A DNA stretch of 17,633 nucleotides from Candidatus Poseidoniaceae archaeon (GTDB lineage Archaea; Thermoplasmatota; Poseidoniia; Poseidoniales; Poseidoniaceae). Shown here piece by piece: positions 1-9,317 of the stretch. The stretch covers positions 1-17,633 of the forward strand of contig JAKUNY010000020.1 in assembly GCA_022451765.1 (NCBI GenBank), given 5' to 3'. The translations under genes and the position numbers were made by a program. How positions within the stretch are numbered: the stretch's first letter is position 1; every line of letters starts with the position of its first letter. Under the pieces are notes generated by a model. That model ran no database searches. It saw nothing but the letters and a program-made list of their open reading frames with translations, and was not told the DNA's origin.

Positions 1-1
1 G

Positions 2-3000
2 AACATAACAGTCGAGTCTTGTCCATCTGACTGTGTTGTACATCGTTGGGTTGTCGATGAAATAGCAAATGGCTATGACAATCTATTGGTTATCTACCCA
101 AATGAAGAGACACGATCTTCATCCATTCGGGCCATCCTCGATAAAGCAGGCTCAGTTGACTCAAGCAGACATACAACATTACAGCGTCTCATCAAGTCAT
201 TAAGCATCGATTTCCGTTTACCTGTTGTGATTCCTAAAACATCAATTGGCATTGTTCAGGTACACGACAAATTTGCCACTGCTGCAGCTGAGCATCGCTT
301 CCCACGCTTTCATCCTGATACGACTCGGCCGTGGACATTGTCAAAATCTGAACGTCTCCTCTCTCTTCACTCCTACGCCACGAACCATCAGATTCTGTCT
401 CGTTGGGACGAAGACCCCGGTGCTCACGAAGCTGATCGAATACTTTCCACTTTTGAGAGAGAGAATCTTATCCATGATCATCACCTTCTGAATCATCTTT
501 GCAACGCCCTCTTGGATTCTGAGGTAGGGATTCCCTACACGATTGGAACCATCACAGGAATAATTCTCCTCAATCATCCGCCCGATTTTTCTGAGAATGA
601 AAAGCGATTTCTCAAGGCATTATCATCCCGGAGAGCGATACACCATGTCTGTGTTACAGGTTCATTTCGACTTGGATTTCATGGTGCCTACATCGACGAT
701 GAGATAAAACCCATTGAACGTGAAGAAAAATTGCCGCAATGGGTTCCATCCCATTCCATCTCAAACACCCAGTCTCAACTTGATAATTACACGACAGATG
801 GGGTACATGTCGTCAGCTTTGACCGAGCCTCTCAGGTTATTGATGCTGCGATTTCAGCCGTGAAACTTTATCGAAACGCTTCCGAAGGTTCAGTTCTCAT
901 TGTCGACGCCGATAAATCACGCCACAACGATTGGAACCGACGGCTAAAGCAGATCGGGATAACTTCGAACAAACAGCAGGATGTCGTTGGTAGTACATCA
1001 GCCGTTCAAGCAATCCTGCGGTTCCTATCTATTTCAAAAGGTCAAGATGCATGGTCGGCGAGTAAGCTGTTTGACCTTGCGCAATCCAAAACCCTCCCCA
1101 TTGCAGCCAATCTATTTTCAGACTTGGTTCATCCAGTCAACGAAGATTGGCGTCCGAGACCACACTTGGATGTCATTGAAAACATTGGGCGTAGCTTTCA
1201 CGTTCTCGGAGGAAAAGGTGCTCTGCAGCGTTGGCTTGGTTCACTGGCAGTAGCCACCCCATATTCGATGGAGGAATACCGACGTGATGCAGAGTCACAG
1301 GCGCTTGAGGAAACGCAGTGGTGGATAGGATGTCTCGCAAACGTTTGGTCAGCATTGCTTAGCGATGGTGAACGCAGTTTCCTGTCCAATGATTTGACAG
1401 GTACCTCATCCAAGGCAGTCTTGCCTCTCCCTCCTGCAAGTACAGCTTCCAAAGATGTACTTTCAACAATCCTGCAAGCATGCGATTGGGAACAGTTGTT
1501 TGAAAGAACCCAACGCTATGATGCTTCGGTAGGAGCAGTTCAGACCTGGGTTCGAGCCGTTAATAGCCTCCTTCAATACAACTCGAGTGTTGGATTCATT
1601 GATCTTTGCCGTCTTGCTGCAGAGCAAACCAAACTACCTTCGCATAGAATTGACCACGCTGATGTCCGTATTTGCACCCCCCTCCAAGCTTACGGCCTTC
1701 GCTCTGACCTCACACTGTTTGCTGGAGTCGACGCTGAATCATGGTCAATGAAGGCTGAGCGTATCCCTTGGATTGATGATTCGGTACGGGTACAATTGGG
1801 GCTCTCGGATGGCGACCTCCCTGTACGCAGGGCTCGTCATCTGTTCAAATCCTTGCTCAATTCAAATCAACAGGCGATTCTTTTCGATACAGAACACGAT
1901 GATTCTGTAGGGAACTCTACACCTGTAGTTGAATATCTTTCAATGGTTGAGCTGAAAGGTGAATTGAGCAAGCTAGCGAAGGTTCCAGGATTTATCGAAC
2001 CCTCGGTTTCGGATGGTGCAGGTTGGTCGATGATTACCAGAGAAAGCGGTAATTGTTTGACATATCGAACCTCTGCTTTATCGGTCAATGGTGCAGAAGT
2101 ACAACTCGAACGTGCAGAAAACACGTTGCGCGACCAACAACAACGAGCGGGTCTTGAACTCAGAGCTACGCGAACACCTTCTGCTATCGTTCAATCGCCG
2201 CATTCTATTGCAACCCGTCAGGAAAGGGAGATTCATCTCGACCGTTTTCGCCGGCAGCCTAAATTTAACACAATGGAAAAAGGCACGACAATGGATTGGG
2301 GGATTAGGGATAATCTACTGACAACCACCGGTCTCGTCATCCAGCCAACGATTTCTCAAGCGAAAGTAGTTGGAGGTCGAACCGCTCCAGAATATCCTCA
2401 CCTCGGTTACAAAAAGAATGGGAATTCAAGAGGCCCTTCGGTTGATCCTAGACCGCTTCCACCGCCTCAGTATGCATCTGAAAGTCTTGATGCAATTCTG
2501 TCAACTCAATCCAGACAAAATGAACCCAATGTGTGGTCAACAAGTCGCCTAACGCCATGGTTCATTTGTCCCCGACAGGCATGGACGGAACAGATATTGC
2601 AAGCAACAGAAGCCTCTCCAGAACCTTCAGAGGACATCGCCCCCCTGGCCAAAGGCACTTTAGTTCACTCTATGGAGGAGCATTTACTGACGCTTTTGGG
2701 CATTCAAATCGGAGGAAAACCTCTCGTTGCTGGTGCCCCTATGCACCTCAATATACCGCTATCCGACCAAGAGATATGGGAAAGCATGCTGGGCCAATTG
2801 GCTTTGCTCGCACCCTGGTTAGCGAGGACAAACGCTGTTTCCGTTCATCGATGCAATGACCTCATTGGTTGCTCTCACGATGATTGGCTCGCTTGGATTG
2901 AGGGAGAGAAAGAATTGCCGATTGGCGGCCGCCTGGGGCGTCTCTTGCTTGCTGACTTGAGTCTGACATCTGCAGCACCAATTGCTAGCGAATGGGCGCT

Positions 3001-3676
3001 GCAACATGAAGAAAGGCCCTTTGTCGAAATCGAAGGCTTTGACGATAAGATGGAAACCGCTTCGATTATGATTCGGGGGAGGGTTGACCGAGTGGACCAT
3101 GTCGTTTTTGATGATGTGGAGTTGAATAACTTAGGAAAATTTGGACTGTACGCTGCAGAAGCGGAGACAGTTCCACTGTTGTTTCGTGAAGGTAAGACCC
3201 CAGCAAAGCGTTTCATTATCATTCGCGATCTCAAAACAATCGAAGGACCCAAACCCGGTGAATCAGGAGTGCGCCACACAGCGGGCTTGTTTAAAGAAAT
3301 TCAACTTGCTCTGTACGCCCGGGCCTGGGAAATTGCACACCCCGGAGACCGGGTTATTGGTGTCGGAATTTCAGCAGTCGGTGATGATACGGAGCACTAT
3401 GTCGAGATCGATCCCGAATTCAGCTTTTTGGAACCAGCTTTCCACCTTGGGAAAAGACCCACATTCTCTGAGAATCATTTCCGACTTCCGAATGAAGGAA
3501 CGGACCCAGAGAGCAATAGTTTCCGAGCATGGATGAGTTCACGAATAACGGCTGCATTTCGAGCACGTGATGCGAGTGAGTCCGGTTGGAACCATCCAAC
3601 TCCGGGCCCACATTGTTCCTATTGCTCCCTTGCGAGCGCCTGCTCCTCTGCGTCAATTGGAGGTGATTTCAAATGA
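2..3676 (+). CDS. addB: AddB-like helicase-nuclease subunit, 5' end cut by window
   Basis: This is the nuclease-bearing partner of an AddAB-type machine that resects DNA double-strand breaks before recombination. The frame is open from base 2, so the TTG at 86 is not the true start; the gene probably begins only a few codons upstream. The N-terminal two thirds read like the inactivated SF1 helicase fold of AddB/RecC. The C-terminus has a RecB-type PD-(D/E)XK nuclease: GTLVHSMEEH, RGRVDRVD, RDLKT (Asp at 3227, Lys at 3233) and EIQLALYARAW. Four cysteines (codons 2567, 3614, 3623, 3641; final pattern CxxCx5C) match the Fe-S frame known in bacterial AddB. About 1,225 codons are visible, against 1,166 residues in Bacillus AddB. 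Its stop overlaps the addA start (ATGA, 3673-3676), implying translational coupling. The family is well supported; the exact AddB name rests on motif order and context. Confidence 0.8.
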   Translation, partial: NITVESCPSDCVVHRWVVDEIANGYDNLLVIYPNEETRSSSIRAILDKAGSVDSSRHTTLQRLIKSLSIDFRLPVVIPKTSIGIVQVHDKFATAAAEHRFPRFHPDTTRPWTLSKSERLLSLHSYATNHQILSRWDEDPGAHEADRILSTFERENLIHDHHLLNHLCNALLDSEVGIPYTIGTITGIILLNHPPDFSENEKRFLKALSSRRAIHHVCVTGSFRLGFHGAYIDDEIKPIEREEKLPQWVPSHSISNTQSQLDNYTTDGVHVVSFDRASQVIDAAISAVKLYRNASEGSVLIVDADKSRHNDWNRRLKQIGITSNKQQDVVGSTSAVQAILRFLSISKGQDAWSASKLFDLAQSKTLPIAANLFSDLVHPVNEDWRPRPHLDVIENIGRSFHVLGGKGALQRWLGSLAVATPYSMEEYRRDAESQALEETQWWIGCLANVWSALLSDGERSFLSNDLTGTSSKAVLPLPPASTASKDVLSTILQACDWEQLFERTQRYDASVGAVQTWVRAVNSLLQYNSSVGFIDLCRLAAEQTKLPSHRIDHADVRICTPLQAYGLRSDLTLFAGVDAESWSMKAERIPWIDDSVRVQLGLSDGDLPVRRARHLFKSLLNSNQQAILFDTEHDDSVGNSTPVVEYLSMVELKGELSKLAKVPGFIEPSVSDGAGWSMITRESGNCLTYRTSALSVNGAEVQLERAENTLRDQQQRAGLELRATRTPSAIVQSPHSIATRQEREIHLDRFRRQPKFNTMEKGTTMDWGIRDNLLTTTGLVIQPTISQAKVVGGRTAPEYPHLGYKKNGNSRGPSVDPRPLPPPQYASESLDAILSTQSRQNEPNVWSTSRLTPWFICPRQAWTEQILQATEASPEPSEDIAPLAKGTLVHSMEEHLLTLLGIQIGGKPLVAGAPMHLNIPLSDQEIWESMLGQLALLAPWLARTNAVSVHRCNDLIGCSHDDWLAWIEGEKELPIGGRLGRLLLADLSLTSAAPIASEWALQHEERPFVEIEGFDDKMETASIMIRGRVDRVDHVVFDDVELNNLGKFGLYAAEAETVPLLFREGKTPAKRFIIIRDLKTIEGPKPGESGVRHTAGLFKEIQLALYARAWEIAHPGDRVIGVGISAVGDDTEHYVEIDPEFSFLEPAFHLGKRPTFSENHFRLPNEGTDPESNSFRAWMSSRITAAFRARDASESGWNHPTPGPHCSYCSLASACSSASIGGDFK

Positions 3677-5295
3677 TTTCGTTCAACCGAAGTCAACGAT
3701 TAGGGCTTAATCTCGATCAACATATTGCCTTGGACGCAGGTGCTGGAACCGGTAAAACAACAGTTATGGCTGAACGTTATGTTCAACATCTTTTGTCTCC
3801 AGAGCAACGGGCGACGTATGTACTCCCTCCACCAATCCGCCAAGAACCGTTTGGTTCTGGAAAAATTTTGGCAGCAAAACGGGACCGAACACCACAGGAT
3901 GAGTGGAGAGGTTTACTACCACAAGAGATTGTTGCGATTACATTTACTCGAAAGGCGGCCTCTGAGTTGAGGTCACGGATTCGTCAACGAATCCAATCCC
4001 TGCGTGCAAACCCGGTGAAGAAAGACGATCGAATGGGGGTCCATGATCCACGTCTTCGCCACCAGGGTGACGTGGCAATGCTCATGTCACTGCTCGAAGG
4101 CGCTCCAATTTCAACCATCGATTCCTTTCTATCCGAAATCCTATCTCCACACATTGATTTGGTTGCTGTCCATTTGAGCCGGGAACAATTAGCAGAAGAA
4201 AAGGCACCGATTCTGCGAAGCCAGGCATTGAATGCGGCTTGGCGGATTCGAAACGGGCGCGACGCCATTGAAGCCGGAATGCTCGAATCTGCGGATGAAT
4301 TCATTGCAGCACGAAACCGATTGGCAATTCGCCTCGGAGGACAACAAAGTGCTCAAACGGTGCTGGAAGGACTCCTCGAGTCATCTCTATTCGTTGAGGA
4401 ATCACGACGCCGCTTACGAACACGTTCCGTACGAGTGGGCTTACCTTGGGACGGACGGGCACCACCGGATTATCGCCTGATCGAGGACATGATTTTGCAA
4501 GAGTGCCAGCACCTCATCGATCCGGTGGTCGAAGATGTGGCTATCCTCCTCAACCAATGGGTTGATGTCTTCCTTAATCATCACTCAATATTTGTTGTGC
4601 CCGCACAGACTGAAACAGTCAACACACGATTCAATCAACTCGCTCATTTGGCAAGGGAGTCCTTACCGGAGGCGCCAATCGAACGCCTCCAGTGGCTGTA
4701 TCAAGTCGTATCGGCTGCAACCTCATATGCACAATTAAACGAGACAACACCTACAGTTCTAAAAGGGTGCTATTTCCCTCGAGAAAACACTCTTGCTGGC
4801 TGGCCATCAGGACTCATGAAATGGTCATCGGTCTTGAAAGGCAAAGATGAGAAGGGGCTGAAATCTCAACTAATGTCGGCTGCATCAAGTGCTGCTCAGG
4901 GATTACAAAATCGTCTTCACGACCCAACAGATGGTCGACTTGTCCTCATGTTAGCGAAGGTTGCTTACTGTCTCAATCCGTTCCAACCCTTTGTCCACAG
5001 AGACGCCAACGAACGGTACGATCAACAACCTCTCGGTCTTGAATTAAGTCAGAATCCTCCTCAAGGAAATATGCGCGTCACACAAGCGCTTCAGGTGGAA
5101 GTCCTCAATGATCTCTACACTGTCCATTCAGGGTGCCAGGATTTACTCAGGCATTTGAAATCGCAAGAAGAAGCACATGATTTCGATGATGTTCAAGCGA
5201 TGGTGGGAGATCTCTTGCTTGCACGATGCCCTGCCATTGTTCGCCACTGGTATCCCAGCGAAGCGGTTCAAGCGTTGGACGATTTAGGCGATTAA
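3673..5295 (+). CDS. addA: AddA-like UvrD/RecB-family helicase, N-terminal part ending at in-frame TAA
   Basis: This is the front part of the motor subunit of the AddAB-like complex, an ATP-driven SF1A translocase. It carries Walker A AGAGTGKTT at residues 22-30, a motif Ia-like ITFTRKAASELRSR near residues 87-100, a TIDSFL segment near 148, and HDFDDV near residue 505, the usual 'DFDDL' element before Walker B. About 45 residues sit between the Walker A helix and motif Ia, more than in UvrD. The start is the ATG in the ATGA overlap with addB. Translation would end at TAA 5293-5295, before Walker B, so this 540-residue piece cannot be a complete ATPase. The same frame continues without a shift into the next entry. 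Taken alone it is a truncated helicase; together the two pieces make one AddA of about 1,657 residues. Confidence 0.8.
   Translation: MISFNRSQRLGLNLDQHIALDAGAGTGKTTVMAERYVQHLLSPEQRATYVLPPPIRQEPFGSGKILAAKRDRTPQDEWRGLLPQEIVAITFTRKAASELRSRIRQRIQSLRANPVKKDDRMGVHDPRLRHQGDVAMLMSLLEGAPISTIDSFLSEILSPHIDLVAVHLSREQLAEEKAPILRSQALNAAWRIRNGRDAIEAGMLESADEFIAARNRLAIRLGGQQSAQTVLEGLLESSLFVEESRRRLRTRSVRVGLPWDGRAPPDYRLIEDMILQECQHLIDPVVEDVAILLNQWVDVFLNHHSIFVVPAQTETVNTRFNQLAHLARESLPEAPIERLQWLYQVVSAATSYAQLNETTPTVLKGCYFPRENTLAGWPSGLMKWSSVLKGKDEKGLKSQLMSAASSAAQGLQNRLHDPTDGRLVLMLAKVAYCLNPFQPFVHRDANERYDQQPLGLELSQNPPQGNMRVTQALQVEVLNDLYTVHSGCQDLLRHLKSQEEAHDFDDVQAMVGDLLLARCPAIVRHWYPSEAVQALDDLGD
5293..5295 (+). other. In-frame TAA interrupting addA
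   Basis: The codons before (ALDDLGD) and after (PWSDDHIRR) the TAA are in one frame and read like continuous AddA sequence between the DFDDV element and Walker B. No insertion or deletion is needed to join them. TAA ends other genes in this window (methyltransferase, iminopeptidase, decarboxylase), so the codon is not reassigned generally. The choices are a recent nonsense mutation, a base error in the assembly, or local readthrough. Error or recent mutation is most likely. Confidence 0.85.
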
Positions 5296-5334
5296 CCATG
5301 GTCAGATGATCACATCCGAAGAGCGCTAACAATC

Positions 5335-8300
5335 ATGCAAAATGACGAGGAGAAACGAGTCGACCTGCAACGAAGATTTTCATTGCTAAAACAAATACGT
5401 GCACGATATCGAGCCTTCATCATCGACGAATACCAAGATACAAATCCAGAACATGCCCGACTCCTGTCCCGGCTTTGGGGTCGTCGAGATGGAATCTCAG
5501 ACGAGCATCCTGCGCCAGTCGGACCCTGGGACCCAACCATTTGCATCGTTGGCGATATGAAGCAAAGCATCTATCGTTTTAGGCAGGCAGAAGTGACTGT
5601 TATGCGTCGAATGGTGGCGTCCATCCGAGTTGCAAACAGCATCGAGCACGATGAACCAAGGTTGGAATCGTTCGTTCAGCGAGGGTATGGTCGAGACCCA
5701 CGTCCTGTAGGAGCAGGGGGCGAATCAGGGTCGTTCATACAAGCTTCAGATTACACGAAAGAAGAACAATCTGCACCATGGGATTATGTGTCTTTTGGAA
5801 TTGATGATTCTGGATTGGCAATCGCTGATGAAGTCATCAATGAGCGGGCTGAAGGGCATATTCAATTACGAACAAACTTCCGAACTGCACCAGGTCTGCT
5901 TCGAACACTGAACAACATGTTTGAGGATACTTTTGACCAACGACATCATCAGTTCCCGGGGGACTTTCATGCGGTATCTCAGCCTTTGGAGGCGGGTCGT
6001 GAGACACACCGAACAGGGGTGATTGAGTGGTTGCTTCCAACCCAGAACGATACCGGAGAATTGCCCTTGGATTTGACTCAAGGATACAGTTTATTTGATG
6101 CTGAGAACGCAAATCTTCGTCACCTTGAACACGAACTTATTGCTTCACGGTTGGAATCCCTCGTTCGTGGTTCAACAACCCAAATATGGTCCTCTGAGGT
6201 GAACGGCTATGTTCAAATTGAAGCAGAAGAGACAATCTCTCCAGAGGATGTAATGATATTAGTGCACTCTCGCAAGCATATTCCAGACCTCATTGCTCGA
6301 CTTCAATCACGTGGCTTACCTGTAATGGCAGACAAGCAAGGAGAACTGCTCAAGCAACCTGTGGTGCAACCTCTGATGGCACTTTTGCAACTTCTTGCAA
6401 AACCGAGTTCAAGACATGCTGCCCATTCTCTGCTTCGTTCTTCGATTGTTGGTGCTTCCTCCATTCAAATCGAGGAGGTTCTCCTGTCCACCGACGTCAA
6501 GAATTATTGGTCGCATGTAGCGGATTATTTCAAATCTGAACCGCAAGGCCCTCTCCTGGAAGCATGCTCACAAATGGTTCAACTTGGCGGAATTTATGAT
6601 GTCTTTGACGCAGTACTCGATCACAGCGATTTATTGATTGCTTTTCCAGATGAATCCGAGCGACAAGTTGCAGAGATGTGGTGCGCATTAACACAAAAAA
6701 TTGGTTCCGAAACGGGACATGAACCTGCAATGATTTTGGAACAGATGAAGGCTTTTGCAACGCTCGGTAACAAAGGGCCGCAAGCGAGCTCATCGCCTAC
6801 GAGTGGGGCCATTCAAATTATGACCATTCACGGCGCAAAGGGTCTTCAAGCCCCGGTCGTAATCGTCACAGGATTGTTCGAGGCTGGACGTCGAAGTTCT
6901 AGCATAGAGGCACAAAACAACGTTCTGATTACGCCCGACGTCATCGCCGGGAGGATTCAGCCATGGAAATCCAAAGAAAAGCCAGAAGACGCACTTTGGA
7001 TGCTGGCAGAACAAATGAACAAGGCACAAAATCAGGCGGAGTTACGTCGCCAATTTTACGTTGCTTTAACTCGTGTGAAGGACCGATTAATCTTTGTGGG
7101 CTCACCAAGTATTGCTTGTCGCTTGAATGAGAGTTCAATGATTTCCATGAAGGTCAATTCGAAAGGGAATAACATGGGTGATTTGATGCTCGATGGATTC
7201 CGTTACATGGGTCTGAACTCAGAGGATGAGGAGTGTTGGAGTCTTGAAGGAGACGTTCAAGGTGAACGCCTTGCTGAATACGGAGAGCAAGTTTTGGAAA
7301 TCGATCCATTTGCTCTCTATCAAGCGAGTGGATTCATGGAGGGTGCTCTCCAGGAACTCCGTCTATACCATCATCCCGACTGTTTCACAATCCAAACTCC
7401 AACCTCCGTGCTATCGAATTGGTTGACCATTGAGCAAAAGCTATCACAACCGATTGAAGCCGGCGATTTGGAGCAGTGGCAAGTGCGTCAGTCTCCTACA
7501 CTAAGAATGACGGCACATGGAATGGATACCACACACTCCTGCCGAAGACGGTATTGGTTAACTCACGTAAAAGGCTGGCAAAGTGAGCCATTCAACATCA
7601 ATTGGTCTTCGGACCACGCCTCAAATGAGGATGAAATCAAAGACCGTTCCAGTGGGGAAGATCTTGAGAAAATCGCCACGGATTGGCCTTCCGCCACCTC
7701 ATTTGGCTCGATGTTTCACCGGCTTGTTGAGATTGGTTTGGCTAATCCAGCTAATAGAAAATCCGAGGGATTCGACCTTGGTCCGATATGGCTTAATCGG
7801 CAGAAGAATCTTCTTTTGTGGTGTAAAGAAATTGATGATGCAATACATTCTCAGCCCGAATGGCATCTCCTTAGTGTCGAAGAGCAACAGCAAACTCGAT
7901 TGAGAATCGTTGAGTTAGCGACACTGCTTTCGGAGGGAGCCTTGGGAAGGTTGGTCGATGGCGAGGAAATCAACGGCCATCGAATAGAGGGGCTTCGAAC
8001 GGAGGCATCGTTCTTCTTCGATCATGAAGTGGCCTGCGAGGGGTGCATTCGAACGCCGTTTACTCAACTCAATCAATCGCATACTACGCTCATTGATTCG
8101 GTCAACATCCTCTTCGAGGGGCAAGCAGATCTCGCTCTCGCAGGCGTAGAGGGCGAGGTCCCTTGGCTTCAGGTCGTCGATCTGAAGACTTCTGGTGCTC
8201 GAGAGGATGTGCTGCAAGACCACGCATTGTACGAATCGTTGACTGAACCGCTTTCTTTGGAACCTCAGAACGATGCAGAACGCCAAATGTTGAGAAATCA

Positions 8301-8649
8301 TCGTTTGCAACTCACTCTTTATTCTCTCGTTTTCCGACGTCAAGAGGAACGAAAACCGACTCATCAGCGCAGAGAGATTCGGCCACCAGCACTCCTCATT
8401 GCAACGACAGGCCGATATGTGCAAATGCCACAAAAAATGTTTGATGATGCAGAAAAAGAATTGATGGGTTTGCTTGGGTGGATGGCAAATTTGGCTGCGA
8501 ATCCAAATGGGATGCGTGAGCCAAAACGCCTTCCTATGGAATCAATCGATGTCTGTAAGAAATGCCCGTTCTTCAAGGGTGATGTGAGAATGTGTGCTCC
8601 TGAAGGCATGGAATTAGGTATTACTGCGCAGCTTTCTTCCCAAGAATAG
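5335..8649 (+). CDS. addA: AddA-like helicase-nuclease, C-terminal part after in-frame TAA
   Basis: This continues the motor subunit in the same frame as the preceding piece. Visible in order: Walker B IIDEYQDTNP (Asp codon 5425), motif III GDMKQSIYRFRQAE, motif IV LRTNFRTAPG, motif V MTIHGAKGLQAPVVIV, motif VI QFYVALTRVKDRL, and a C-terminal PD-(D/E)XK nuclease with GSMFHRLVEIG, FEGQADLAL, VVDLKTSG (Asp 8179, Lys 8185) and QLTLYSLVF. Cysteine codons at 7540, 8554, 8563 and 8593 (last three CxxCx9C) frame the nuclease as in Fe-S nucleases, a feature known for AddB and unexpected in AddA. ATG 5335 is the first ATG after the TAA, but it has no convincing ribosome site and lacks Walker A. I infer that this is normally part of one protein with the upstream piece. 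The 3' end overlaps the convergent methyltransferase gene by 29 bases. Confidence 0.82.
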   Translation: MQNDEEKRVDLQRRFSLLKQIRARYRAFIIDEYQDTNPEHARLLSRLWGRRDGISDEHPAPVGPWDPTICIVGDMKQSIYRFRQAEVTVMRRMVASIRVANSIEHDEPRLESFVQRGYGRDPRPVGAGGESGSFIQASDYTKEEQSAPWDYVSFGIDDSGLAIADEVINERAEGHIQLRTNFRTAPGLLRTLNNMFEDTFDQRHHQFPGDFHAVSQPLEAGRETHRTGVIEWLLPTQNDTGELPLDLTQGYSLFDAENANLRHLEHELIASRLESLVRGSTTQIWSSEVNGYVQIEAEETISPEDVMILVHSRKHIPDLIARLQSRGLPVMADKQGELLKQPVVQPLMALLQLLAKPSSRHAAHSLLRSSIVGASSIQIEEVLLSTDVKNYWSHVADYFKSEPQGPLLEACSQMVQLGGIYDVFDAVLDHSDLLIAFPDESERQVAEMWCALTQKIGSETGHEPAMILEQMKAFATLGNKGPQASSSPTSGAIQIMTIHGAKGLQAPVVIVTGLFEAGRRSSSIEAQNNVLITPDVIAGRIQPWKSKEKPEDALWMLAEQMNKAQNQAELRRQFYVALTRVKDRLIFVGSPSIACRLNESSMISMKVNSKGNNMGDLMLDGFRYMGLNSEDEECWSLEGDVQGERLAEYGEQVLEIDPFALYQASGFMEGALQELRLYHHPDCFTIQTPTSVLSNWLTIEQKLSQPIEAGDLEQWQVRQSPTLRMTAHGMDTTHSCRRRYWLTHVKGWQSEPFNINWSSDHASNEDEIKDRSSGEDLEKIATDWPSATSFGSMFHRLVEIGLANPANRKSEGFDLGPIWLNRQKNLLLWCKEIDDAIHSQPEWHLLSVEEQQQTRLRIVELATLLSEGALGRLVDGEEINGHRIEGLRTEASFFFDHEVACEGCIRTPFTQLNQSHTTLIDSVNILFEGQADLALAGVEGEVPWLQVVDLKTSGAREDVLQDHALYESLTEPLSLEPQNDAERQMLRNHRLQLTLYSLVFRRQEERKPTHQRREIRPPALLIATTGRYVQMPQKMFDDAEKELMGLLGWMANLAANPNGMREPKRLPMESIDVCKKCPFFKGDVRMCAPEGMELGITAQLSSQE

Positions 8650-9247
8650 CGAGCGTCCCAGGCTTGCCATGCGTCTGATTGGCGCGCCATGCGTGTACTT
8701 CAGAAAACCCAACCTCATGCCACATCTCAATCCACTCCTTTTCAGAAAAAGTCGACATATGTACATCGAGTGCTTCTGGCCAACTTAGGCTTTCTTCATG
8801 CTCTGCGTAGTGGTCTATACCTATGACAGCCCAACCGTCTTCGGCTAACCATTCGTCGTGGATGGATTGCAACATTTTCTTTGGTTTATGCAGGTAATAG
8901 ATGAATTCCATTGAATGAATAAGGTTGTATTGCATAGAAGGTTTTGCGTCAGGAAACATTGCAAGGTAATACCCATTTTCTGAATCAAACGCATTCGCTT
9001 TTTCGATCATGTGTTCTGCACCATCGAATCCATCAGCGTGCCTGCATTGTTCATGTTCAGAAGCCAGTCGAACAACCCACCCATTCCCACATCCAAGATC
9101 GGCGAAAGAAAAGGATTCATTGTTTGAGAGTACTCGCTTGTACGCTGCACTCAACATTTCTCGGACCGCTGGGCCATGACCACGTTCCATTCCCTCATCT
9201 TTGCCTCGATGAGCCCAGTCGTTGAACACATCAGTTGCTTGCTTCAT
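8621..9247 (-). CDS. Class I SAM-dependent methyltransferase
   Basis: This is a 208-residue Rossmann-fold methyltransferase with unknown substrate. The SAM-binding motif I is FADLGCGNG (residues 48-56). An acidic-loop segment GFDGAEHM follows near residues 73-80, and HSMEFIYYLHKP near 111-122 looks like the motif IV/V region of small-molecule or ubiquinone-type methyltransferases. The open frame extends upstream to 9454, but that part has no methyltransferase-like sequence and runs into the divergent iminopeptidase gene, so I place the start at ATG 9247 (MKQATDVF); ATG 9253 is an alternative. The gene lies alone on the minus strand, convergent with addA (29-base overlap of the ends) and divergent from the iminopeptidase, with about 70 bases between the two starts. 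The family is clear; the substrate cannot be read from the sequence. Confidence 0.82.
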   Translation of the reverse strand: MKQATDVFNDWAHRGKDEGMERGHGPAVREMLSAAYKRVLSNNESFSFADLGCGNGWVVRLASEHEQCRHADGFDGAEHMIEKANAFDSENGYYLAMFPDAKPSMQYNLIHSMEFIYYLHKPKKMLQSIHDEWLAEDGWAVIGIDHYAEHEESLSWPEALDVHMSTFSEKEWIEMWHEVGFSEVHAWRANQTHGKPGTLAILGKKAAQ

Positions 9248-9317
9248 GGCCATGCGAGGGGATGCGTCGAAAAAAGCCATCGAAAGCAACATCATCTGTG
9301 TTCTCATCGGTAGTTCT

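Noticed and set aside
5293..5295. TAA as a generally reassigned codon
   Set aside because: The methyltransferase, iminopeptidase and decarboxylase genes all end at TAA in this window.
7915..8433. Minus-strand frame of 172 codons inside addA
   Set aside because: It lies opposite the conserved nuclease domain and shows no motif of its own.
9222..9317. Upstream extension of the iminopeptidase from ATG 9222
   Set aside because: It overlaps the methyltransferase coding region, and the family N-terminus begins just after ATG 9318.
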